DNA from: Paenibacillus amylolyticus
Lineage (GTDB): Bacteria > Bacillota > Bacilli > Paenibacillales > Paenibacillaceae
Length of the DNA stretch: 64,000 bases
Reading direction: 5' to 3'
NCBI RefSeq assembly: GCF_029689945.1
Contig: NZ_CP121451.1
Coordinates: 5,766,001 to 5,830,000, forward strand
This document shows, in pieces, positions 1 through 8,070 of this stretch. Below the pieces are notes generated by a model. That model was not told the origin of the DNA and did not search any database. It saw only the letters and a program-made list of their open reading frames with translations. How positions within the stretch are numbered: the stretch's first letter is position 1; every line of letters begins with the position of its first letter. The translations under genes and the position numbers were made by a program.

Positions 1-247
1 ACAATTGGATTTGTGCAATCAACTCGCTCGGAATCGGCGCGTAGTCGCTCAGGCTTTTACGAAGGGATTTCAATTCATCCGTTGTTGGCAATTTACCAAA
101 CCACAGCAAATAGGCAACTTCTTCAAAGCTGGCATGTTCAGCCAAATCGTCGATATTGTAACCACGGTATGTAAGCACACCGTCTACAATAGAACTGATC
201 GAAGAGGTTGTTGCAACGATGCCTTCCAGACCTTTGGTAGCTGTCAT
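1..247 (-). CDS. citZ: Citrate synthase, N-terminal part (cut by window edge)
   Basis: Condenses oxaloacetate and acetyl-CoA to citrate, the entry step of the TCA cycle in the cytoplasm. Only the first 82 residues lie in the window. They begin MTATKGLEGIVATTSSIS and continue with LTYRGYNIDDLAEHASFEEV and YLLWFGKLPT, the typical opening of Bacillus-type CitZ. The ATG at 247 follows a GGAGAG Shine-Dalgarno site at about 253-258. The gene runs leftward out of the window. Its neighbour ytvI supports the Bacillus citZ locus, but the ytwI-type gene between them in Bacillus is missing. A cre-like site lies about 80 bases upstream. The catalytic residues are outside the window. Confidence 0.93.
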   Translation of the reverse strand, partial: MTATKGLEGIVATTSSISSIVDGVLTYRGYNIDDLAEHASFEEVAYLLWFGKLPTTDELKSLRKSLSDYAPIPSELIAQIQL

Positions 248-327
248 ATTACATCTCTCCTTTAATAAGCGAAATCAGAAACCATTCCAGAGTGCATATA
301 AGTGCCAAACTGCACCTATTCTCTTTT

Positions 328-341
328 TGTAAACATTTTCA
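328..341. promoter_or_regulatory. Candidate cre (CcpA) site upstream of citZ
   Basis: TGTAAACATTTTCA fits the catabolite-responsive element consensus TGWAANCGNTNWCA at 13 of 14 positions; the mismatch is the G of the central CG. It lies 81-94 bases upstream of the citZ start. citZ is under carbon catabolite control in Bacillus subtilis, so the place is plausible. The function is inferred. Confidence 0.4.
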
Positions 342-466
342 TTTTAGAATTAACAAATATTACAAAATGAGGTTTTCCTATCTGTCAATCGGTATTTACT
401 TATAACATCATACTGGATTTTGTCGTTTATGTGAACATGATGAGAGTTCATTCGCACATCAAACTT

Positions 467-485
467 CTTTATCGGTCCGATAAAG
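467..485. repeat. Perfect 19-base palindrome, possible operator
   Basis: CTTTATCGG, T, CCGATAAAG: two perfect 9-base arms around one base. It sits between the divergent citZ and ytvI genes. There is no T-tract after it, so an operator is more likely than a terminator. I do not recognise the regulator. Confidence 0.45.
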
Positions 486-773
486 CATTTTTGAAAGCCT
501 TTACAAAAGCAAGGTTGACATTTAATGTTTTTTAACCAATCCTGTCGTATGAAGAACTTCCTATTGCTATATTCTGCAATACTAAGGCATACTCTAGGCA
601 AAAGAAAGAATCCCGGTGGAGCTTGCTCAAAATGTTAGCTCTTGAACAAGCTCTGGTAACCTTCCGGCGTTTCAAAACGTGGTAAATGCTCTATATTAAT
701 TAAAATAGCCATCTCTGCCTTATGGATCTACATAGGTCGTCTTAGGCTTAATTGAAAATAGGAGAGTTGATGC

Positions 774-1892
774 TTGGATAAAATCATACTGAAACGTCTG
801 CTCCGCGGCTTATGGGTTATCATTGCGACCGTTCTGATCGCTGTTGCCATATACTTGCTGTTCCCGCTTCTGTATCCTTTTGCGATTGCCTGGATAATCG
901 CCTATGCCATGAATCCATTAGTGAAACTGCTTCAGCATCGAGCCCGATTTCCCCGCTGGCTGGCTGTGACTCTTTCATTGATCCTATATTTTGGAGCCAT
1001 TGCGGTGATACTGTCTGCAGCGATTACCCGCATGGTAAAAGAAGTCATTTCACTTACGACAAGCTTCGATCTTCATGTGGATGAGATCAAGGACACGTTT
1101 GTGCGCTGGACCGAGAATGACACCATTCAGAGTTTGATTACGCAGATTAATGAATTTTACAAGGAGAATCCCAACTACCAGGAAACCATCAACAGCAACA
1201 TTAGTAAAACAACCGAAACGGTAGGCACAGCAGTGACCGATCTGGTCACGGGATTTTTCAATATGGTTCTGAATCTCCTGACTTCCCTGCCGAACATGGG
1301 AGCGGTATTAATTGTGGTTCTGCTGTCTACATTCTTCATTAGCAAAAGTTGGACCCGACATAGCATCACCGTATCGGGCTGGGTGCCCTCCTCCATTCGC
1401 AAGCCCATATCAGACATATGGGCTGACCTGAAAAAGGCTTTGTTTGGATATGTGAGAGCACAATTAATCATGATCTCGATTACAGCACTATTCGTCATGA
1501 TTGGACTGCTGATATTGCAAGTGAAGTCAGCCTTCACCATCGCTCTCTTTATTGGTCTGGTCGATCTGCTTCCTTACTTGGGTGTGGGTCTGGTCATGGT
1601 ACCTTGGGCAGCATACCTGTTTATGAACGGAGATCTGTATCTGGGCATAGGTATCAGTGTTATCTATCTGATCTTGCTGATCGCCCGTCAGATTATTGAA
1701 CCGAAGGTACTTGCCAGTAGTGTAGGGCTCGACCCACTCGCCACGCTGGTTGGCATGTTTGTCGGTTTGAAACTGTTCGGTGTACTTGGCTTGATTATCG
1801 GTCCTGTCAGCCTGGTCATTCTCGATGCGTTTAATCGGGCTAACGTATTGCGTGACCTCAGAACGTATATCATCAACGGGCGTGTCCGATGA
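774..1892 (+). CDS. ytvI: YtvI, AI-2E-family sporulation membrane protein
   Basis: A 372-residue polytopic membrane protein of the AI-2E transporter (PerM-like) superfamily, in the branch known as sporulation integral membrane protein YtvI. Hydrophobic segments lie near residues 14-42 and 60-85, and in a cluster from about 170 to 345. The last cluster includes the family-like run FIGLVDLLPYLGVGLV and the glycine-rich end GLKLFGVLGLIIGPV. A hydrophilic, probably helical loop occupies about 90-160. The start is TTG at 774, seven bases after GGAGAG; the nearby ATG at 770 hits a stop after three codons. The substrate is unknown, and transport is a family-level assignment. It converges on fxsA and shares a terminator with it. 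Confidence 0.85.
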   Translation: MDKIILKRLLRGLWVIIATVLIAVAIYLLFPLLYPFAIAWIIAYAMNPLVKLLQHRARFPRWLAVTLSLILYFGAIAVILSAAITRMVKEVISLTTSFDLHVDEIKDTFVRWTENDTIQSLITQINEFYKENPNYQETINSNISKTTETVGTAVTDLVTGFFNMVLNLLTSLPNMGAVLIVVLLSTFFISKSWTRHSITVSGWVPSSIRKPISDIWADLKKALFGYVRAQLIMISITALFVMIGLLILQVKSAFTIALFIGLVDLLPYLGVGLVMVPWAAYLFMNGDLYLGIGISVIYLILLIARQIIEPKVLASSVGLDPLATLVGMFVGLKLFGVLGLIIGPVSLVILDAFNRANVLRDLRTYIINGRVR

Positions 1893-1929
1893 GGCATCAT
1901 CCTATAGATGATGCGTACACAGAAAAAAT

Positions 1930-1985
1930 AGAAAAGGCTTCGTTCAACAGAAATCATCTGCTGAGCGGAGCCTTTTCCATTTTGC
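1930..1985. terminator. Bidirectional terminator between ytvI and fxsA
   Basis: Long inverted repeat with arms gaaaaggcttcgtt and ggagccttttcc around a loop that has its own short stem. It is flanked by A and T runs on both sides, as expected for the convergent ytvI and fxsA transcripts. Confidence 0.8.
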
Positions 1986-2000
1986 ATTATAACTGATTTT

Positions 2001-2399
2001 TCATTTTGGACGACGATAAAACGTAATTTTGCCGCTTTTCATTTTTTTCTCCAGCCACCCCAGGAGGAACAGACGATACACGGGACGTGTTAATGGAAAT
2101 ACCAGTGTAAACCCGATCAGATCTGTTACAAAGCCTGGAATCAAAAGCAGGAAACCACCGACAAAAATAAAAAGTCCATCGACCATTTTTCTTCCAGGTA
2201 CCTTGCCACGCTCCATCTCCAATTTGGCGTCCACAAGTACTTTTCGCCCTTCAAACTGCAACATTGCTATACCAATCAAGGACGTGAGAATCATGAGAAG
2301 CAATGTCTTTCCGGCTCCGATCCAGTCACTCATCAGAATAAAACCAAATAATTCAATCACCGGAATGATTAAGAGTAAAGCCCACATCCATTTTCGCAT
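2001..2399 (-). CDS. fxsA: FxsA family membrane protein
   Basis: A 132-residue inner-membrane protein of the FxsA family (YtzA in Bacillus). In E. coli, FxsA affects exclusion of phage T7; the cellular role is otherwise unclear. The N-terminal helix is RKWMWALLLIIPVIELFGF. A second segment follows GAGKTLLLMI, and the family-typical GLFIFVGGFLLLIPGFVTD lies near residues 75-95, before a basic tail. The ATG at 2399 has AAAGGGG upstream. The longer open frame to 2495 overlaps the thioesterase gene and is not needed. It lies directly downstream of the thioesterase on the same strand, so co-transcription is likely. Confidence 0.88.
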   Translation of the reverse strand: MRKWMWALLLIIPVIELFGFILMSDWIGAGKTLLLMILTSLIGIAMLQFEGRKVLVDAKLEMERGKVPGRKMVDGLFIFVGGFLLLIPGFVTDLIGFTLVFPLTRPVYRLFLLGWLEKKMKSGKITFYRRPK

Positions 2400-2406
2400 T
2401 GACGTA

Positions 2407-2913
2407 TTACCCCTTTCCCGAAAGCCACACCTTTTCAAGCGCGCTGTATAGCTCAGAGGCTGCCTTATCCAGCCGAACTGGCTTCCAGTCCCCATTTACC
2501 CATACATGCTGGGTAGAACCTGTAACTAGCCGTTCACCGGGGAGTGATTCATCAGTTGACCATACCCGTTCTCCAATCGCCATATGCTCATCAGGTTCTT
2601 CAGACATGCGTCTTATGTCATACTCATAGTTCAGGCGCAGACCACTAAATGCAGCAATACGGGTGTAAATGATAATCTCATCATCATATCGAGCAGGCTT
2701 GTGATATTTCACATCCAGTCCGGTTACGGGAAGCAGTAACCCCTGTTCCTCCATTTTACGATATGTATACCCCATTTGGCGAATCATCTCAGTTCGACCG
2801 ATTTCAAACCAATTCAAGTAGTTCGCGTGGTAGACCACGCCCATCTGGTCACTTTCCTGATAGCGTACACGAAGACGTGCCGCATACCAGCTACCGTTGA
2901 TCTGTTCTCGCAC
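2407..2913 (-). CDS. Acyl-CoA thioesterase, YbgC/FadM type hot-dog fold
   Basis: A 168-residue single hot-dog protein predicted to hydrolyse acyl-CoA thioesters. The 4HBT signature is clear: RVRYQESDQMGVVYHANYLN with the catalytic-type Asp, followed by WFEIGRTEMIRQMG and LPVTGLDVKYHKPARYDD. The start was moved to GTG at 2913, because GAAGGAGG lies eight bases before it (2922-2929); the upstream ATGs at 2943 and 3036 lack a ribosome site. The extra N-terminal hydrophobic stretch in the longer frame is the pyk terminator read through. It sits between pyk and fxsA, and the substrate is unknown. Confidence 0.85.
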   Translation of the reverse strand: MREQINGSWYAARLRVRYQESDQMGVVYHANYLNWFEIGRTEMIRQMGYTYRKMEEQGLLLPVTGLDVKYHKPARYDDEIIIYTRIAAFSGLRLNYEYDIRRMSEEPDEHMAIGERVWSTDESLPGERLVTGSTQHVWVNGDWKPVRLDKAASELYSALEKVWLSGKG

Positions 2914-2977
2914 GTGATCGGCCTCCTTCGTTCTAACATTCATACGTGTTACATCGTTGTAAAGTGTCAATAAGATG

Positions 2978-3013
2978 AAAAAAAGCAACGGGACTATACA
3001 GCCCCATTGCTTC
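2978..3013 (-). terminator. Terminator of pyk
   Basis: On the minus strand AAGCAATGGG pairs with CCCGTTGCTT (one G-U pair) around a loop and is followed by seven T. It lies 31 bases past the pyk stop. Confidence 0.85.
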
Positions 3014-3043
3014 TTTCCTGTTGCTTCTCCATTCAAGACGCTA

Positions 3044-4470
3044 TTAAGCGTTGTTTGGAATTTGGCTTACTTTAATCAGGTTCGTAGAACCGGAACGACC
3101 CAAAGGTACACCTGCGGTGATCACTACCAGGTCTCCTTCTTTAACAAGTCCGGATTTTACGCCGCCTTCAATTGCGTTTTCGAACAAAGCGTCTGTGGAA
3201 TCAACCAGTCTTCCTTTGACAGGAGTTACACCCCAAGCCAGAGCCAAACGGCGGGAAGTTCTGTCTTCCGTAGTCACCGCAATGATTGGAGATTCTGGAC
3301 GATATTTGGAAATCATGCGTGCAGTGTGTCCTGATTCAGTTGAAGTGATGATCGCTTTTGCGTTCAAATCTTGAGCTGAGAGGGCAACCGATTGGCTGAT
3401 TGCTTCTGTAACTGTTGTTTGTTGAGCTACACGTTGTTTCAGATACAGCTCTTGGTAAGGCAGAGCAGATTCTGCTTTTTCAGCAATACGGGACATGGTC
3501 AGAACGGATTCAACCGGGTATTTACCGCAGCTGTCTCACCCGACAACATGATTGCATCCGTACCATCGAAGATCGCATTCGCCACGTCACTTGCTTCCGC
3601 ACGTGTCGGACGCGGGTTACGTTGCATGGAATCCAACATTTGTGTTGCTGTGATTACCGGTTTACCCGCAACGTTACATTTTTCGATCATGCGTTTTTGT
3701 ACCAATGGTACTTCTTCCGCAGGAATCTCAACACCCAGGTCTCCACGAGCAACCATCAGGCCGTCAGACACTTCAAGGATCTCGTCGAGGTTATCGACAC
3801 CTTGTTGGTTCTCAATTTTGGAGATGATTTGGATATGTCCAGCATTGTGTTTTTCAAGCAATTCACGAATCTCAAGTACGTCACTTGCTTTACGTACGAA
3901 AGAAGCCGCGATGAAATCGACACCTTGCTCAATACCAAATACGATATCGTTAGCGTCTTTTTCAGTGATACCCGGCAGAGAAATGGCAACGCCCGGAACG
4001 TTAACACCTTTTTTACTTTTGATCGATCCGCCGTTAACGATACGGCATTTGATCTCGGTGCCTTGCACTTCCACCACGGTCAGTCCGATCAGACCGTCGT
4101 CGATCAGAATTGTAGATCCCGGTTCAACATCACTCGGAAGATCTGCATACGTAATGGAAAGACGTTCTTTGGTGCCCAGAATTTCTTCTGTTGTCAAAGT
4201 GATGTACTCGTCTTGAACCAATTCGATTGGTTCAACTTCGAGTTTACCTGTCCGAATTTCCGGTCCTTTGGTGTCCAGCAAAATCGCTACTGTTTTGTTA
4301 AGCTCTTCGCATGCTTGGCGAATCGCAACGATCCGTCCGCCGTGCTCATCGAAATCACCGTGGGAGAAGTTCAGACGGGCCACATTCATACCGGCCATAA
4401 TCAATTTTTTGGTATTCTCCAGAGATTCACTGGATGGACCAATGGTACATACAATTTTCGTTTTACGCAT
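3044..4470 (-). CDS. pyk: Pyruvate kinase (frameshift in sequence)
   Basis: Transfers phosphate from phosphoenolpyruvate to ADP in the last step of glycolysis. The first 323 residues are intact: [40 protein letters not shown], the catalytic-lysine region [13 protein letters not shown], and [16 protein letters not shown]. After MLSGETAA the frame breaks. One extra G on the coding strand (plus-strand CC at 3525-3526 becoming CCC) gives [20 protein letters not shown] and joins the remaining 150 residues, for 475 in total. This is the normal length without the extra C-terminal domain of Bacillus pyruvate kinase. The ATG at 4470 has GGAGG upstream. The single missing base is more likely an assembly error than a real mutation. 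In Bacillus, pfkA precedes pyk; only 105 bases separate pyk from accA here. Confidence 0.92.
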
Positions 4471-4575
4471 TTTGGGTTTCCTCCGATTTTAAAGGTATTA
4501 CTCTTTATCTATTTTTCTTTTTCCAACTATTAAATTTACTATACTTTTATTCATTTGTATAGGAAATTCGTCACA

Positions 4576-5607
4576 TTATTCAGCATTTCCCGACAAATTA
4601 CTCGCCGCATCGACTTCTACAAGCTCTTGAGGAGTTTCAACGGATGCTTGAGGTTCAAACGTGACCGATCCAATTTTACGGAATTTCTCATAACGATCCT
4701 GTTTCAGCTGATCCCCGCTCCAGCCCTTCATCTCGTCGAGATGACGGACCAACGCTTCACTGATGAAAGCAGCAGACGCTTCATAATCCCGATGAGCACC
4801 GCCGCGTGGCTCAGGGACGATCTCTTCAATCACTTCCATCTCCAGCAGGTCCTTGGCTGTTATCTTCATCGCTTCAGCCGCCTGATCTGCTTTGGAAGCA
4901 TCCTTCCAGAGAATTGAAGCCGCCCCGTTCGGAGAGATCGCAGAATAGATCGCATGTTCCAGCATCAATACACGATTACCCACAGCCATAGCGAGAGCAC
5001 CGCCGCTTCCACCTTCGCCGATGACCACAACAATAACAGGGACCGTAAGCTTCGCCATTTCCATAAGGTTACGGGCAATAGCTTCCGACTGACCTCTCTC
5101 TTCTGCAGTATTACCCGGATACGCCCCTTTAGTATCAATAAACGTAATAATAGGGCGGCCAAATTTGTTCGCTTGTTTCATCAGACGAAGTCCTTTTCGG
5201 AAACCTTCCGGATGAGCGCTGCCGAAAAAGCGGGCGATATTATCCTTCGTATCTTTCCCCCGCTGTTGTCCGATTACCGTTACGGTCTTTCCGTTCAACT
5301 TGGCAAGCCCGCCAACAACCGCAAGATCGTCTCCGAACATGCGATCACCGTGCAGCTCAATGAAATCCGTAAATATCAGCTGAATCAGATCCAGCGCTGT
5401 TGGGCGCTGCTGGTGCCTGGCCAGATGCATTTTCTGAGCTGCTGTTATGCCAGTGTAGATCTCTTCTTCAAGTCTATGGTAACGTTCTTCCAGGCGGGCA
5501 ATCTCGTCGGTGAAGTCGATCCCTTTTTCCTGTCCAAACTGTACGAGTTCATCAATCTTTTTGCGCATCTCAACCAGAGGCGCTTCATATGGCAACTCAC
5601 CCGCCAT
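4576..5607 (-). CDS. accA: Acetyl-CoA carboxylase carboxyltransferase subunit alpha
   Basis: With AccD it forms the carboxyltransferase that moves carboxyl from biotin to acetyl-CoA, the first committed step of fatty-acid synthesis. The 343 residues contain AccA landmarks: [60 protein letters not shown] and the oxyanion-type glycine run [12 protein letters not shown]. The 25-residue C-terminal tail is variable. The ATG at 5607 directly abuts the accD stop, with AAGGAGGAG inside the accD end, so the pair is translationally coupled. Confidence 0.95.
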   Translation of the reverse strand: MAGELPYEAPLVEMRKKIDELVQFGQEKGIDFTDEIARLEERYHRLEEEIYTGITAAQKMHLARHQQRPTALDLIQLIFTDFIELHGDRMFGDDLAVVGGLAKLNGKTVTVIGQQRGKDTKDNIARFFGSAHPEGFRKGLRLMKQANKFGRPIITFIDTKGAYPGNTAEERGQSEAIARNLMEMAKLTVPVIVVVIGEGGSGGALAMAVGNRVLMLEHAIYSAISPNGAASILWKDASKADQAAEAMKITAKDLLEMEVIEEIVPEPRGGAHRDYEASAAFISEALVRHLDEMKGWSGDQLKQDRYEKFRKIGSVTFEPQASVETPQELVEVDAASNLSGNAE

Positions 5608-6501
5608 TTAGACTCCTCCTTTTTCACTATGCATATCCAGAAGCTTGCCAAGAGTGGCCCGAAGTTCTTTCCGGTGCACAACCATGTCCAACTGACCGTG
5701 CTGCATATTAAATTCAGCCGTCTGGAAATCATCAGGTAACTTCTGACGGATGGTTTGTTCGATAACGATTCTTCCGGCAAAACCAAATACAGCGCCAGGT
5801 TCGGCAATATTGATATCGCCCAGGCTCGCAAAACTTGCCGAGACTCCACCTGTCGTTGGATCTGTAATGACCGAAATGTACAGCCCACCCTGTTCATCCA
5901 AACGGGATAAAGCTGCGCTTGTTTTGGCCATTTGCATAAGGCTGAGGATACTCTCCTGCATCCGGGCACCGCCTGATGTGGAGAAAATAATCAATGGCAA
6001 CCGTTTTTCTGTCGCATGCTCAACGGCACGGGTAATTTTTTCTCCTACAACAGAACCCATGCTGCCTGTGAAGAAATCAAAACTCATGACAGCCACAACG
6101 ACAGGCAGTCCCTCAATGGTTCCTTCTCCTGTAATTACCGCTTCCTTGAGGCCCGATTTCAGGCGCTGTTGTTCCAATTTGTTGCTATATCCAGGAAAGC
6201 CAAGTGGATCAACCGATATCATATCCGCGTCGAACTCAACAAATCCTTGATCATCCAGTACCATTGCGATGCGCTCCATAGCGTTAAGACGCATATGGTA
6301 ACCGCAGGCAGGACATACTTTCAGATTTTTCTCCAATTCCTTGCTATATTGAATGGTGCCGCATTTGCTGCACTTGTTCATAAGCCCTTCAGGTATTTCA
6401 CGTTTTGGGCGTTCTTGGACTTCCTGGCCTTCACCGGGAAGTGCACGCTCGGAAGGTATGGTAGCGTACTTCCGTTTCTTCTGGAATATATCTTTGAACA
6501 C
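5608..6501 (-). CDS. accD: Acetyl-CoA carboxylase carboxyltransferase subunit beta
   Basis: Beta partner of AccA. The 297 residues start with a Zn ribbon, Cys44-x2-Cys47 and Cys63-x2-Cys66 (KCSKCG and VCPACGYH), as in bacterial AccD. The crotonase-fold carboxyltransferase domain follows, with [50 protein letters not shown] and [15 protein letters not shown]. The start is GTG at 6501 behind GGAGAGG. The stop is contiguous with the accA start. A 403-base untranslated stretch separates it from the upstream small gene on the same strand. Confidence 0.95.
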   Translation of the reverse strand: MFKDIFQKKRKYATIPSERALPGEGQEVQERPKREIPEGLMNKCSKCGTIQYSKELEKNLKVCPACGYHMRLNAMERIAMVLDDQGFVEFDADMISVDPLGFPGYSNKLEQQRLKSGLKEAVITGEGTIEGLPVVVAVMSFDFFTGSMGSVVGEKITRAVEHATEKRLPLIIFSTSGGARMQESILSLMQMAKTSAALSRLDEQGGLYISVITDPTTGGVSASFASLGDINIAEPGAVFGFAGRIVIEQTIRQKLPDDFQTAEFNMQHGQLDMVVHRKELRATLGKLLDMHSEKGGV

Positions 6502-6904
6502 AACTACACCTCTCCAGCCGTTGATTTGATGGCCGCAACCTGCAGTGCGCTGCTTGTGGCAGCTTCATCCGCGTGCTACGGTAAACCGCTTACGACCCAC
6601 ACGCTGCCGTGGGCCTTGTCCAGCATTCACAACAAAAAATCCGCCGGTACAGGGCAAGGATCAGCGGCTTCTGTCAGCACGATTGATATTACCTGCAATA
6701 ACCGAAAGATTGTTGCGCCGATGTTTGAATCTATCTTGGTAGGGTCTCCGGGAGCAACCAGATCGGTCCTTGTCCTAACAAAAAAGAAGGAAGGACAGCA
6801 GCATACAATACATGCAAGTCGATTCCTCTCTCCGCTTACGCGATTAGTCCCTTATGTACCGATGGTACTTCTTCATCTGCCAAGGCACGTCGATGTCGAA
6901 CGAA
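6502..6904. other. 403-base non-coding stretch upstream of accD
   Basis: No start with a ribosome site and no open frame with family-like sequence was found on either strand. Unlike most gaps here it is not A+T-rich. It holds a palindrome GTACC-GAT-GGTAC near 6856-6868 and a GTCCTT/AAGGAC pair around a T-run on the minus strand. On the minus strand a phrase after the preceding stop reads like protein for about 20 codons. It could be a structured leader of accDA or the remnant of a lost gene. Confidence 0.4.
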
Positions 6905-7093
6905 TCAGGAATGCAGAATGGAATTCAACACTTCCTGGACCTCTTCCAATTCCCCAGAAGGGACACGAATCTCATATTGCTGTTTGGATAAACTGATGGG
7001 ACGGGTCTGTACCAGAAAACCTTCTTCCGAAAGCTTGGTCTTGATCTTGTCCGCAACCTTTGCTGTCGGCGCAATGTAAATCACCGTCCACAT
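6905..7093 (-). CDS. Small conserved hypothetical protein upstream of accD
   Basis: A soluble 62-residue protein, MWTVIYIAPTAKVADKIKTK and so on, ending LEEVQEVLNSILHS. The alternating beta-alpha pattern (VIYIAP, helix, EEGFLVQTRP, QYEIRVPSGELEEVQEVL) suggests a tiny ferredoxin-like fold like DUF2007-type putative signalling proteins. That link is my inference. Small proteins at this place are, as I recall, sometimes named glutamate decarboxylase in databases; nothing in 62 residues supports that. The ATG at 7093 has an AGGGGGCGG site. It is the first gene after a good promoter at 7142-7171 and probably leads the accDA transcript. Confidence 0.7.
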   Translation of the reverse strand: MWTVIYIAPTAKVADKIKTKLSEEGFLVQTRPISLSKQQYEIRVPSGELEEVQEVLNSILHS

Positions 7094-7141
7094 GCCTTGT
7101 CCGCCCCCTAAGCTAATGTTCAGAGCCCGTATATTGGACTA

Positions 7142-7171
7142 ATGATAACATACCTCACTTTTTTTCTGCAA
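7142..7171 (-). promoter_or_regulatory. SigA promoter with extended -10 for the accDA unit
   Basis: On the minus strand TTGCAG (7171-7166), an 18-base spacer, then TATCAT (7147-7142) preceded by TGT, giving an extended -10. It lies about 50 bases upstream of the small gene that starts at 7093. Confidence 0.6.
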
Positions 7172-7210
7172 GAAAGGGTTCGGGACCTTGGGGAGAATTC
7201 GGGATCATGA

Positions 7211-7224
7211 GGGACATTTGTCCC
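7211..7224. repeat. Perfect palindrome, possible operator
   Basis: GGGACATTTGTCCC is a perfect 14-base palindrome. It lies about 40 bases upstream of the -35 box of the accDA-unit promoter and downstream of the pgpA gene. No T-tract follows. I cannot name a regulator. Confidence 0.45.
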
Positions 7225-7373
7225 CCACGAATAACTCATATGGTTGACGAAATCTTCTTGTTCAACCCCTTCATCCAGCAGCATTAAGCCTGGCAGGGCA
7301 GCCTTAGCCGCCCTTGATGACTTCATATGGGCCATTGAAGAACACTGGCATAGAAGCATGGTAATGCAGGGGG

Positions 7374-7865
7374 TTACAGGTCTGAGGGGTATTTTTTGGC
7401 TTTAATATTTTTGTGTGCTATCCGGGCAGAAGCGGCAGCAGCCACCCCTGCGACCAGGTCATCCAAAAAGACATGAATGGCTGAGGTATGCTCGTTCAAA
7501 TCATGAATCACACCTATTTTTTCTTTATCCAGATAACCAAAGCTGGTTAAACCGATCATACCATACACATGAGTAATGCCGAGGGCCAGAGTCTCGTCCA
7601 CTCCATAAAGGGACTCATCCGCTTCCATAATAGCCTGTAACGGTTGGGGCAAGAGTTTTTTCTCTGCAAGTTCGTCGAGCGCAATACCGGTATAGAGCGT
7701 ATATTGCACCTCTCGTTTCTGCAAAACGGATTTTACGCTGGTTACACAGTCGTCCAGGGTCAGTTCGGGGTGGTACCCTTTTTGCAGACGGTATACAATT
7801 GCTGCGATGGCATCAATCCGTACACCCCGCCGGGCCAGCATGGCTTCTACGATTTCATATGACAT
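7374..7865 (-). CDS. Phosphatidylglycerophosphatase A family protein (YutG-like)
   Basis: A 163-residue protein of the PgpA/YutG family, predicted to dephosphorylate phosphatidylglycerol phosphate or a related lipid. The sequence includes SYEIVEAMLARRGVRIDAIA, VYRLQKGYHPELTLDDC and a C-terminal region with GVDETLALGITHVYGMIGL and HDLNEHTSAIHVFLDDLVAG. The Asp-rich HVFLDD element is typical. The ATG at 7865 was chosen because GGGAGG lies seven bases upstream; the longer frame to 7994 has no ribosome site. It reads away from dnaE across the dnaE terminator, so it probably has its own promoter. Confidence 0.8.
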   Translation of the reverse strand: MSYEIVEAMLARRGVRIDAIAAIVYRLQKGYHPELTLDDCVTSVKSVLQKREVQYTLYTGIALDELAEKKLLPQPLQAIMEADESLYGVDETLALGITHVYGMIGLTSFGYLDKEKIGVIHDLNEHTSAIHVFLDDLVAGVAAAASARIAHKNIKAKKYPSDL

Positions 7866-8000
7866 ATCTCGACCTCCCGCATCAATCCCCCGAGGACCGC
7901 GAGGTCCTTCGGTGTTCTCAAGTGTATGCAGCAACCTGTTAAAATGTTCATAAAATGTGCGGATGCTTGAACCCAGGAACCCGCGCTTAAACAATTACAA

Positions 8001-8030
8001 AAACCTGTTCAGCTTTAGCCAAACAGGTTT
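8001..8030 (-). terminator. Terminator of dnaE
   Basis: AAACCTGTT and AACAGGTTT arms with a 12-base loop. On the minus strand the stem is followed by TTTTTGT. It lies about 40 bases past the dnaE stop. Confidence 0.75.
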
Positions 8031-8070
8031 CATATTATGGAACAAGAACGATCTATTAAGGGATCAACTC

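Larger units (their letters stand above)
248..773. other. citZ-ytvI intergenic region
   Basis: This 526-base divergent gap has no credible gene. It holds the citZ ribosome site, a cre-like site at 328-341 and a perfect 19-base palindrome at 467-485 (9-base arms, one central base). A TTGACA at about 513-518 faces ytvI but has no convincing -10 box at the right distance. Most of the region is A+T-rich. Confidence 0.6.

Noticed and set aside
350..601. 83-codon minus-strand frame in the citZ-ytvI gap
   Set aside because: No ribosome site; Cys/Lys-rich, A+T-driven translation that crosses the 467-485 palindrome.
3044..3496. Separate 150-residue gene downstream of pyk
   Set aside because: It is the C-terminal domain of pyruvate kinase, split off by a one-base gap.
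3415..4533. 372-residue plus-strand open frame opposite pyk
   Set aside because: Antisense shadow of a clear pyruvate kinase gene; no ribosome site and a composition full of Phe, Arg and Cys.
6852..6872. FapR operator in front of accD
   Set aside because: The GTACC-GAT-GGTAC palindrome has the wrong arm spacing for the known FapR site.
6016..6996. 326-residue plus-strand frame crossing accD and the gap
   Set aside because: First part mirrors accD; the part over the gap has no start signal and no recognisable domain.
7120..7359. 79-codon minus-strand frame between pgpA and the small accD-linked gene
   Set aside because: No ribosome site; it runs through a palindrome and the promoter of the next gene.
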